Shown piece after piece: positions 42,997-50,446 of a stretch of DNA of 64,000 nt. The translations under genes and the position numbers were made by a program. The stretch's first letter is position 1. The number at the start of each line of letters is the position of its first letter. This DNA comes from Mycolicibacterium alvei (GTDB lineage Bacteria > Actinomycetota > Actinomycetes > Mycobacteriales > Mycobacteriaceae), in the NCBI RefSeq assembly GCF_010727325.1, contig NZ_AP022565.1:1736001-1800000 (forward strand), written 5' to 3'. The notes below the pieces were generated by a model. That model was not told the origin of the DNA and did no database searches. It saw nothing but the letters and a program-made list of their open reading frames with translations.

Positions 42997-44844
42997 GTGC
43001 CAGGCAGCCTCGAACTACTGGTCACATCGGTGGCCACGCAACTGATGGCGGTTGATGCCGCGACCTCGGTCCCGGTGAGCCAACAGGTGCTTGCCGAACT
43101 GATCTCGTTCTTCGACGTGGACGTGAGCTTCCTGCGTCACAACGATCATGCGGCGCACGCGACGCGGCTGGTGGCCGAGTGGCCGCCGCGCCCACCCGAC
43201 GCCCAGGCCGACCCGCTTGCGGTCATCCACTTCGCCGATGCCGATCCGGTGTTCGCGATGGCCGAGCACCTCAAGGAACCGGCGGTGTTCCGTCCCGAAC
43301 CGGCCACCGACGACTACCAGCGCACGATCGAGGCCGGACGCCACATCGCGAGCACCTCGATGGCCTGTGTGCCGTTGTTGTCCGCCGACATCACCACCGG
43401 TGTCCTGGGGTTCGTCAAGTTCGGCGACCGCGAATGGTTGCCCGCCGAACTCAACGCCCTCAAGGCGATCGCCTCCTTGTTCGCCCAGGTGCAGGCGCGC
43501 ATCGAGGCCGAGGACCGGTTGCGTTACCTCGCCGATCACGACCACCTCACCGGTCTGCACAACCGACGAGCGCTGATGGCCCACCTGGAGGCGCGGCTGG
43601 CACCGGGCCAACCCGGCCCGGTCGTGGTGATGTTCTTCGACCTGGACCGGCTCAAGGCGATCAACGATTACCTGGGACATACCGCCGGGGATGCCTTCAT
43701 CAGCATCCTGGCCGAACGGTTGCAGCACGGGGACGACCAACCCAAGCTCATCGCGCGGCTAGGCGGTGACGAGTTCGTCGTCGTCCCCGCGGCGTCGATG
43801 ACCGCCGAGGCGGCCACCGCACTGGCCTACCGGCTCCAGTCGGTGCTGCGCGAACGGGTCACCATCGACGGCGAGATGCTCACCCGCACCGTCAGCATCG
43901 GCTTGGCCGAGGGAATGCCAGGCCGCGACTCCACCTCCGATCTGCTCAACCGGGCTGACCACGCAGTGCTGACCGCCAAGAACTCCGGCGGCAATCAGGT
44001 CGCGGTGTTCTCCGATGCGATGGCGATGGAAATCGACTTCCGCAACGACATCGAGTTGCACCTGCAGAGCGTCATCGAGAGCGGGGCGCTCGTGTTGCAC
44101 TACCTGCCCGAGATCGACATGCGTACCGGCGAGGTGCTGGCCGCCGAGGCCCTGGTCCGCTGGCAGCACCCGACCCGCGGCCTGCTGTCCCCCGACTCGT
44201 TCATCGGCGTGGCCGAATCCATAAACCTAGCAGGCGAATTGGGGCGCTGGGTGCTGCGGAACGCGTGCGCCGAGTTCGCCCGGTGGCGGTCCAACGGTGT
44301 CGGCCGCAACATCGTGCTGCGGATCAACGTGTCGCCGGTGCAGCTGGTGACCGACGGATTCGTCGAGTCGGTGGCCGGCGTCATGAAGGAGTTCCGTCTG
44401 CCCCGCGGATCGGTCTGTCTGGAGATCACCGAGAGCATCGTGGTGCAGGACATCGAAACCACCCGTTCGACCTTGACCGGACTGCACAAGGTGGGCGTGC
44501 AGGTGGCCATCGACGACTTCGGCACCGGATACAGCGCGCTGTCGCTGTTGAAGTCCCTGCCGGTGGACACGCTCAAGATCGACCGCAGCTTTGTCGCCGG
44601 ACTCGGTTCAGACCCGGGCGATCTACCGATCGTGCGTGCGGTGATAGCCCTGGCCGGAGCCTTCGGGCTCCAACTGGTGGCCGAAGGCGTGGAGACCGAG
44701 CGGGCCGCGCTGACGTTGTTGCGGCACGGCTGCTACCGCGCACAGGGCTTCCTGTTGTCCAAGCCGATCCTCGGCCACGAGATGGCTGCGCTACTGACCA
44801 AAGGTCGGGTGGCAGTGCACTTCTCAGCCGCGCCGCGGACGTGA
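42997..44844 (+). CDS. dcpA: GAF-GGDEF-EAL c-di-GMP synthase/phosphodiesterase, DcpA type
   Basis: GTG 42997 is chosen for GGAGG 7 nt upstream; GTG 42970 would add nine residues. The 615 residues contain a GAF sensor at about 20-165, a GGDEF domain with intact LGGDEF near 256, and an EAL domain with intact AEALVRW near 382, KIDRSFVAGL and VAEGVETE. Both active sites look functional, so it can make and break cyclic di-GMP, as reported for M. smegmatis DcpA and Rv1354c. It follows the moeY-like gene by 32 bp, as in M. tuberculosis. Cytosolic: I see no membrane segment. Confidence 0.93.
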   Translation: MPGSLELLVTSVATQLMAVDAATSVPVSQQVLAELISFFDVDVSFLRHNDHAAHATRLVAEWPPRPPDAQADPLAVIHFADADPVFAMAEHLKEPAVFRPEPATDDYQRTIEAGRHIASTSMACVPLLSADITTGVLGFVKFGDREWLPAELNALKAIASLFAQVQARIEAEDRLRYLADHDHLTGLHNRRALMAHLEARLAPGQPGPVVVMFFDLDRLKAINDYLGHTAGDAFISILAERLQHGDDQPKLIARLGGDEFVVVPAASMTAEAATALAYRLQSVLRERVTIDGEMLTRTVSIGLAEGMPGRDSTSDLLNRADHAVLTAKNSGGNQVAVFSDAMAMEIDFRNDIELHLQSVIESGALVLHYLPEIDMRTGEVLAAEALVRWQHPTRGLLSPDSFIGVAESINLAGELGRWVLRNACAEFARWRSNGVGRNIVLRINVSPVQLVTDGFVESVAGVMKEFRLPRGSVCLEITESIVVQDIETTRSTLTGLHKVGVQVAIDDFGTGYSALSLLKSLPVDTLKIDRSFVAGLGSDPGDLPIVRAVIALAGAFGLQLVAEGVETERAALTLLRHGCYRAQGFLLSKPILGHEMAALLTKGRVAVHFSAAPRT

Positions 44845-45687
44845 GCGATACGACTCACGCTTCGCGTCGCGCACTCCCCCGGAGCTGCAGTCGCCCGACG
44901 CCGCTCCGTCCCGACTGAGTTCCAGCAGTTCCACCCGGCCGAATCTGCTCGCGCTGTAGCCGACCAGGCCCACCTGCAGCGGTTTACCGGGCTCGAGGAG
45001 CTGATCGGTCACCGAGCCCGCACCACGGGGTTCGGTCGACAGGGCCACGCCGTGGCGGGCCCGCAGGGTCAATGGACCGTCGGCGGTGTCGATCACCGCG
45101 CCCAGTACCTCGCCCTCCTCGAACACAAGGCGCTGCAGGGTGGCGTTGTCCAGGGTGGGGATCTGCCGGTCTTGCACCTGTGCCGACAACCAGTCTCCGA
45201 GCACCGCCGCGGGACCTGCGGCCGGTTCGACCTCGACTGCGCCCAGCATCTTGACCTGGATCTCGTCGCCGGCGCCGGACGCCATCGAGGTGGTACCCCG
45301 GTCCGTCAACCGCGTGTAGAGCACGCCGTAGGAAGAAGTCAGGCATTGTTGCGCCCAGTCCTGTAGCCGGGCGCCGTAGAACGGCGCGATCCGGCCGCGT
45401 CCGGTGACCGGGGTCCATTCGCTGACCGTCCGCACCGTCGGAGCGGTGTCGGACTCGGAGTCGTCGAGCGGTGTCAGATCCGCAGCCAATGCGTCGAGGT
45501 ACTCGCGGGTCTCGACATCCTCGATGCCCGCACCCAACCACGGTGTCTCCGGTCCCGACGGTACCGAGGGCAATGCTCCCGGACGCACGATATGCACGTC
45601 CAGCCCGGCATCCGCCGCCGCGACGGCCGCGGCCAACGCCCCTAAGCCTGAGCCACAGCAAACGACGTCGACTTCGTCATCCCACAT
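44824..45687 (-). CDS. short FAD-binding protein, Rossmann type
   Basis: 287 residues. The N-terminus VDVVCCGSGLGALAAAVAAA is a GxGxxG dinucleotide fold of the fumarate reductase/3-ketosteroid dehydrogenase flavoprotein group, and VLGAVIDTADGPLTLRARHG is the typical FAD-domain beta hairpin. At under 300 residues it lacks most of the substrate-capping domain of those enzymes, which run near 500. It may be a reduced oxidoreductase or a decayed gene; the reading frame is intact. The C-terminal 40 residues are hydrophilic (RDAKRESYRSRPRRG) and the gene overlaps dcpA by 21 bp, convergent. Confidence 0.72.
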   Translation of the reverse strand: MWDDEVDVVCCGSGLGALAAAVAAADAGLDVHIVRPGALPSVPSGPETPWLGAGIEDVETREYLDALAADLTPLDDSESDTAPTVRTVSEWTPVTGRGRIAPFYGARLQDWAQQCLTSSYGVLYTRLTDRGTTSMASGAGDEIQVKMLGAVEVEPAAGPAAVLGDWLSAQVQDRQIPTLDNATLQRLVFEEGEVLGAVIDTADGPLTLRARHGVALSTEPRGAGSVTDQLLEPGKPLQVGLVGYSASRFGRVELLELSRDGAASGDCSSGGVRDAKRESYRSRPRRG

Positions 45688-46056
45688 CGGCTAGCGGCAC
45701 TCCGGCTGAACTACGGGGTGCCCCATCAGGGTCGAATCACCTTGGTAGGCACCAGAATTTGGGGTCGCCATGGCCCGCACCGGGATTCGAGGGGGATTGC
45801 CGGTGCAGGCCATGGCAACGCTTCCACGATAGCCCTTGGCTACTGCCGACCGCCACATGACGGTGTTCGCCGCGGCTCCCGCGGCCGTGGCAGATGCCAC
45901 CGCCGAGCGGACAACCCGCGACGAACCAAGAGTTATCACCCTAAGCACGATACATACCTTTAGAATGTTATGCACATATGGCGAAGACTTTGAGTCTGCA
46001 GGTCGCGACGATGAAACAGGACACGTCGGCCTGCCGACCAGAGGCAGGAAGGCCCC
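45688..46056. other. 369-bp intergenic region before tandem TetR genes
   Basis: Between the divergent flavoprotein and TetR starts. Apart from the doubtful small reading frame on the minus strand, it holds an AT-rich patch at 45945-45985 with ACATAC at 45952-45957 and a partial inverted GTTATG at 45967-45972. ACATAC is the half-site word of gamma-butyrolactone receptor operators, so this may be the target of the TetR proteins that follow. Probably a divergent promoter. Confidence 0.35.
45691..45939 (-). CDS. possible small protein upstream of flavoprotein gene
   Basis: 82 codons from GTG 45939, ending TAG three nucleotides before the flavoprotein ATG and in the same frame. The product is Ala/Ser-rich with a basic start (GSSRVVRSAVASATAAGAAA) that could be a weak export signal, then an uncharged tail. 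Codon third positions are less G/C-biased than in the neighbours, so this may be non-coding. No family recognised. Confidence 0.25.
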   Translation of the reverse strand: MITLGSSRVVRSAVASATAAGAAANTVMWRSAVAKGYRGSVAMACTGNPPRIPVRAMATPNSGAYQGDSTLMGHPVVQPECR

Positions 46057-46761
46057 GTGGTGACTGAGCAGCTCGACCGCCGAGCAGAGCTGACGCGCCT
46101 TCAGATCCTGCAAGCGGCTGCGCGACAGTTCGCCCGCACTCCCTACAGTCTGGTCAGCCTCGACGACATCCTGGCCGATGCCAACGTCACCAAGGGTGCG
46201 CTGTACTTCCACTTCCGGTCCAAGCACGCATTGGCGCTCTCGATCGTCGAGCGCCGGGTCACACTGGCCAAACGAGCCGTGGAGGACGTCCTGGCCCGCA
46301 ATCTATCCGGTGCGGAAACGCTGATCGACCTGTCGTGCCTGGCGGCCGCCGAGGACATCGGCGATCCGATCGCCCGGGCCTGCCTGAACCTCATAGAGTC
46401 CATCGGCCACGCCGACGGCGTGCGCGCCCGGACCCTCGACTCATGGGTGCAGGGCTTCGCCGGGATCGCCAAGCGGGCGATAGGCGAAGGCGATTTCACC
46501 GCCGACACCGACCCCGAAGCGGTCGCCCGGTTGCTGGTCTCGATCCACCTGGGTGTGCGTCAAACCAGCGACCTCGACGATCCGCATCGCTTCCTTTCCG
46601 ATCTGGAACACACCTGGCGGCTGGTATTACCCGGGTTCGTCGAACCGGAGCGGCTCGGTTACCTCACCCAGTACATCCAGCGTCGCACCGCGATGGGCCG
46701 AAGAAACGTGACCCCGCTATACGTCGCAGGCCCGACCGAGCACCCAACGCAGCAGGACTGA
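46057..46761 (+). CDS. TetR family regulator, gamma-butyrolactone-receptor-like
   Basis: 234 residues from GTG 46057 (or the next GTG), with AGGAAGG 5 nt upstream. The head LTRLQILQAAARQFARTPYS and recognition region NVTKGALYFHFRSKHALALS match the ScbR/ArpA group of TetR proteins, which answer gamma-butyrolactones or related small lipids in Streptomyces; mycobacteria have such proteins without a known lactone. The C-terminus adds a basic tail. It sits three genes from dcpA, where M. tuberculosis has the TetR gene Rv1353c. Ligand unknown. Confidence 0.84.
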   Translation: MVTEQLDRRAELTRLQILQAAARQFARTPYSLVSLDDILADANVTKGALYFHFRSKHALALSIVERRVTLAKRAVEDVLARNLSGAETLIDLSCLAAAEDIGDPIARACLNLIESIGHADGVRARTLDSWVQGFAGIAKRAIGEGDFTADTDPEAVARLLVSIHLGVRQTSDLDDPHRFLSDLEHTWRLVLPGFVEPERLGYLTQYIQRRTAMGRRNVTPLYVAGPTEHPTQQD

Positions 46762-46771
46762 GGTCGCCACC

Positions 46772-47425
46772 ATGGCACGTCAAGCCCGATCCGAGATGAC
46801 CCGGCACAAGATCATCACCGCGGCCGTCGGCCTGTTCAACGAACGGGGGTATCCGGGGACTGCGCTGGGAGACATCATCGCGCGGGCCAAGCTGACCAAG
46901 GGCGCGTTCTACTACCACTTCGATTCCAAGGAATCGCTGGCCGAGGCGATCATCGACGAGGGTTGCGGCGCAACGCTGGCCACCTTCCGGGCCGTCACCG
47001 AATCGCCTTCCCCGGCGCTGGAGAACACCATCCACGCACTGTTCGAGGTCGCCGATTTCACGCGTACCGACAAAATCGCCCGCATCGGTGTCCAGCTGCT
47101 GCGAACGTTCTGCGGTATCAATGCCGTCGCCACCGACGTCTATATGAGTTGGATCAACGAGATCACCGAGCAATTGAGCCAGGCTGCCGAGGACGGCGAT
47201 CTCCGGGACAACCTGGACTTCGTGGGCACCGCCGGAGTCATCCTGGGATCCATGCTGGGCGCCGAGGCCATCTCGCGCGCCACAGCGAACGGCACCGACT
47301 TTCGCGACCGGGTAGCGCACACCTGGGATCTGCTGTTGCCCGCGATCGTCGCCCCGGATTCGATGGGCTACTTCCGGGAATTCCTGGCGCGGGAATCGCT
47401 GCGGCGCTCCCAAGCCGCCGGTTGA
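46772..47425 (+). CDS. TetR family regulator, gamma-butyrolactone-receptor-like
   Basis: 217 residues, starting 10 nt after the previous stop. The recognition segment AKLTKGAFYYHFDSKESLAE and NERGYPGTALGDI again match the ScbR-like subgroup. Resemblance to its neighbour is confined mainly to the DNA-binding head, so the two may respond to different ligands or form heterodimers. No target site between the two genes. Followed convergently, after 7 bp, by the PAS protein gene. Confidence 0.84.
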   Translation: MARQARSEMTRHKIITAAVGLFNERGYPGTALGDIIARAKLTKGAFYYHFDSKESLAEAIIDEGCGATLATFRAVTESPSPALENTIHALFEVADFTRTDKIARIGVQLLRTFCGINAVATDVYMSWINEITEQLSQAAEDGDLRDNLDFVGTAGVILGSMLGAEAISRATANGTDFRDRVAHTWDLLLPAIVAPDSMGYFREFLARESLRRSQAAG

Positions 47426-47432
47426 CCAGCGC

Positions 47433-47834
47433 CTATAGTTCGTCGGCCCACAGCTGTTCGGTGAGGTCCTGGAACGTGGCCAACGCAACCGGATCATCAC
47501 CGCGCAGTAGCGCCGATTTGCTCATCCGGGCCCGCACGACCGACCCGTCGTGGTGCATGAGCGCGACGAGCAGACCGGCATGAGCGCGCATCACCGAGAC
47601 CGCCGAAGCACCGGCCGGCAACTCGTGGAACACGCCGGCAAACGGCATGTTCATCAGGTCCTCGGTGCTGCGACCCACCATCTCGCCGAAGGCACTGTTG
47701 GCGAACAGGATGGTGCCGGCCTCGGCAATCGCCAACACCGGCACCGGGAACCTCTCCAGCACCACCAGGGCAGGAAGGTTCTGCAGCAGTGCCATCGGAG
47801 ATTGGGGGTCCTGACCGCTTTGGCGACGATCCAC
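47433..47834 (-). CDS. small PAS domain protein
   Basis: 133 residues from GTG 47834; longer in-frame starts reach into the promoter of the next operon. One PAS fold occupies nearly the whole chain: VLAIAEAGTILFANSAFGEM, GRSTEDLMNMPFAGVFHE, then the strand VALMHHDGSVVRARMSKSAL and a short exit helix FQDLTEQLW. No output domain, so it must act by binding a partner. Divergent from the acyl-CoA dehydrogenase pair and convergent with the TetR gene. A sensor for a redox or small-molecule signal is likely, but no cofactor ligand is evident. Confidence 0.78.
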   Translation of the reverse strand: MDRRQSGQDPQSPMALLQNLPALVVLERFPVPVLAIAEAGTILFANSAFGEMVGRSTEDLMNMPFAGVFHELPAGASAVSVMRAHAGLLVALMHHDGSVVRARMSKSALLRGDDPVALATFQDLTEQLWADEL

Positions 47835-47996
47835 GCCCTCGATTATCGCCTGTGACCTCGGTCGGGCACCACCTCCACCCAGCAACCTCGGACCGCATCG
47901 CACTCGCATCGGGTCGGCCGCAGGTTGCGGGGTGGCCTGCGCCACTTGACTAACTAGGTTTACTCTGTGGAGCGACATCAGCAGACAGGGGCAGGC

Positions 47997-49235
47997 ATGG
48001 ACCTGAAGTGGTCGACGAGCGACCAGGAATTCCGCGACGAGGTTCGCGACTTTCTCGCCACGAATCTGACTCCCGAACTCCGGCGCGCGGGCCAGTTGAT
48101 GACCAGCGTGTATGCCGATCACGACGCCAGCATGGCCTGGCAGAAGATCCTGCATGAGCGGGGATGGGCAGCCCCGGCGTGGCCGGTGGAACACGGCGGC
48201 TGCAACTGGAGCTTGACCCAGCATTACATCTTCAGCCGCGAATCGACCCTGGCCGGTGCCCCGTCACTCTCGCCGATGGGCATCCGCATGGTGGCCCACG
48301 CCATCATCAAATTCGGCACGCAGGCGCAGAAGGACTACTTCCTTCCCGGCATCCTGACCGGTGACGTGTTCTTCTGCCAGGGCTACTCCGAGCCCGAGGC
48401 CGGCTCGGACCTGGCGGCGCTGTCGATGGCCGCGGTCGTGGATGAAGCGGCCGGGGACCTCATTTGCACCGGCAGCAAGATCTGGACCACCCACGCCCAG
48501 GAAGCCAACTGGATGTTCGCGCTGGTACGCACCACCCGGGGCGCCAAGAAGCAGCAGGGCATCACTTTCGTGCTGATCGACATGAACTCCCCCGGCATCG
48601 AAATCCGCCCGCTGGTCATGACTTCCGGCGAAGAGGTCCAGAATCAGGTCTTCTTCGACGAGGTCCGGGTACCGAAGGCCAACGTGATCGGCACGATCGA
48701 CGACGGCTGGACGGTGGCCAAGTACCTGTTGGAATTCGAGCGCGGCGGTGGCGCCAACGCGCCGGCCCTTCAGGTGCTGGGCGACGAGATCGCCGCGGTT
48801 GCCGCCGAGCAACCCGGACCGTCCGGTGGCCGGCTCATCGACGACCCGGCATTCAGCCGTCGGCTTGCCGACGCCCGACTCCGCACCGATGTGCTGGAAA
48901 TCCTGGAGTACCAGGTGCTCGCCGCGGTCGCCGAGGGCGGTCATCCCGGCACGGCATCGTCGATGCTGAAGATCCTGAGCACCGAACTGAGCCAGACATT
49001 GACCGAACTGTCGATGGAGGCCGCGGGCCCGCTCGCCCGCGCCTACCAGCCGCACGCCACCTTCCCGGGCGGCCCGGTGGCCGACTACGAACCACCCGCC
49101 GACGGCTATCACAGCGGAGCGCCCTGGCAGGCGGTCGCTCCACTGCGCTACTTCAACGACCGGGCCGGCTCGATCTATGCCGGTAGCAACGAAATTCAGC
49201 GAAACATCCTCGCCAAGGCGGAACTGGGGCTCTAG
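47997..49235 (+). CDS. acyl-CoA dehydrogenase, catalytic (alpha-type) subunit
   Basis: ATG 47997 is preferred, giving MDLKWSTSDQEFRDEVRDFL; a longer start at 47967 adds ten residues. The 412 residues carry YSEPEAGSDLAAL and ICTGSKIWTTHA for FAD and substrate. At the usual catalytic Glu the sequence is IYAGSNEIQRN, so Ala replaces Glu, but LLEFERGGGA near residue 246 supplies a Glu at the isovaleryl-CoA dehydrogenase-type position. This matches the alpha chains of FadE heterotetramers used for steroid side chains. It precedes its partner by 0 bp; a TTGACT hexamer lies at 47947. Confidence 0.9.
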   Translation: MDLKWSTSDQEFRDEVRDFLATNLTPELRRAGQLMTSVYADHDASMAWQKILHERGWAAPAWPVEHGGCNWSLTQHYIFSRESTLAGAPSLSPMGIRMVAHAIIKFGTQAQKDYFLPGILTGDVFFCQGYSEPEAGSDLAALSMAAVVDEAAGDLICTGSKIWTTHAQEANWMFALVRTTRGAKKQQGITFVLIDMNSPGIEIRPLVMTSGEEVQNQVFFDEVRVPKANVIGTIDDGWTVAKYLLEFERGGGANAPALQVLGDEIAAVAAEQPGPSGGRLIDDPAFSRRLADARLRTDVLEILEYQVLAAVAEGGHPGTASSMLKILSTELSQTLTELSMEAAGPLARAYQPHATFPGGPVADYEPPADGYHSGAPWQAVAPLRYFNDRAGSIYAGSNEIQRNILAKAELGL

Positions 49236-50369
49236 ATGGACTTCAACCTGACCAACGAACAGGAACTGCTGCGCGACGGGCTGACCAAGTTTTTGGCCAG
49301 TCGCTACGACCTGGCATCCAGCCGGGCCGCGGCCAAGACCGGCCCCGGCTGGCAGCCCGAGATCTGGCGCAGCTTCGCCGACGAACTGGGAATCCTGGGC
49401 GCCACCCTGCCCGAGGAGGCCGGTGGCATCGGTGGCGGCCCGGTCGAAACCATGGTCATCGCACAAGCTTTGGGTCATGCCCTGGTGATCGAGCCGTTCA
49501 TCGACACCGTGGTCGTCGCCGGCGGACTGCTGCACCGGTCCGGCGCCGCGGCCCTGCTGGAGAACATCGTGGCGGGTTCGGCGATCGTCGCACTGGCGGC
49601 CACCGAGCCGACGTCTGGGGACAACTGGCGTGACGTGTCCACCACCGCGCGCCGTGACGGTGACGAGTGGGTGCTCGACGGTGCGAAGATCATGGCCGTC
49701 AGCGCGCCCCTTGCCACCCACCTACTGGTGACCGCACGTACCTCGGGGGAACGCGCCGACACCGAGGGAATCTCCCTGTTCCTGGTCGATATCGCCTCGC
49801 CGCCAACGGGATTCACCGCACACTCGTACCGGACGGTGGACGACCGCAGGGCGTCGGACCTGACGTTCGCCGACGTTCGGTTGCCTGCCGGGGCGTTGCT
49901 GGGCACCGAGGGTCAGGCCTGGCCGTCGCTGGAGCTGGCCCGTGACGAGGGCGCGGCGGCCGTGTGCGCCGAGGCCGTCGGCGGAATGCGCAAGGTGCTG
50001 GCCGACACGGTGGAGTACTGCAAACAACGCCAGCAGTTCGGTCTTCCCATCGGCAGCTTCCAGGCGCTGCAGCACCGGATGGTCGACATGCACATGGAAG
50101 TCGAACAGGCTTCGGCGGCGGTCTATCTCGCCGTACTGAACCTCGATGCCGAGCCCGCGCAACGGGCCAAGGCGGTGTCGGCGGCCAAGGCCACCATCGG
50201 ACGGGCCGCGCGCTTCGTCGGGCAGAACTCCGTGCAGTTGCACGGCGGCATGGGCATGACGGAGGAACTGGCGATCGGTCACTACTTCAAGCGGCTCACC
50301 GCGGTGCAGTACGAGTTCGGCTCAACCGATTACCACGTCGCCCGCTACGCAGAGTTGACGCGGGCTTGA
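49236..50369 (+). CDS. acyl-CoA dehydrogenase, beta-type subunit
   Basis: 377 residues, beginning immediately after the previous stop. It has the dehydrogenase fold (MDFNLTNEQELLRDGL head, QRQQFGLPIGSFQALQHRM, LHGGMGMTEELAIGHYFKR), but the C-terminal catalytic segment reads VQYEFGSTDYHVAR without a base, and the alternative IVD-type position is not a Glu. It therefore looks non-catalytic and should pair with the upstream subunit, as in FadE26-FadE27 or FadE28-FadE29 complexes, to give an alpha2beta2 enzyme for a bulky acyl-CoA. Confidence 0.9.
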   Translation: MDFNLTNEQELLRDGLTKFLASRYDLASSRAAAKTGPGWQPEIWRSFADELGILGATLPEEAGGIGGGPVETMVIAQALGHALVIEPFIDTVVVAGGLLHRSGAAALLENIVAGSAIVALAATEPTSGDNWRDVSTTARRDGDEWVLDGAKIMAVSAPLATHLLVTARTSGERADTEGISLFLVDIASPPTGFTAHSYRTVDDRRASDLTFADVRLPAGALLGTEGQAWPSLELARDEGAAAVCAEAVGGMRKVLADTVEYCKQRQQFGLPIGSFQALQHRMVDMHMEVEQASAAVYLAVLNLDAEPAQRAKAVSAAKATIGRAARFVGQNSVQLHGGMGMTEELAIGHYFKRLTAVQYEFGSTDYHVARYAELTRA

Positions 50370-50446
50370 GCGGCCGGCCTATTTGGTGTTGATGACGCGG
50401 GCGACCCGCACACCCCGCGACCCCGATCCGCAGACCGAAGCCGAAA

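Noticed and set aside
45691..46227. A 178-residue minus-strand frame overlapping the TetR start
   Set aside because: Its 5' half is antisense to the TetR coding and leader sequence and unlike any protein; only the last 82 codons could be considered, with low confidence.
50370..50446. Remnant of another gene between the dehydrogenase pair and the FprB-like gene
   Set aside because: A short minus-strand tail reads GVRVARVINTK then stop, but there is no upstream frame or motif to support a pseudogene call.
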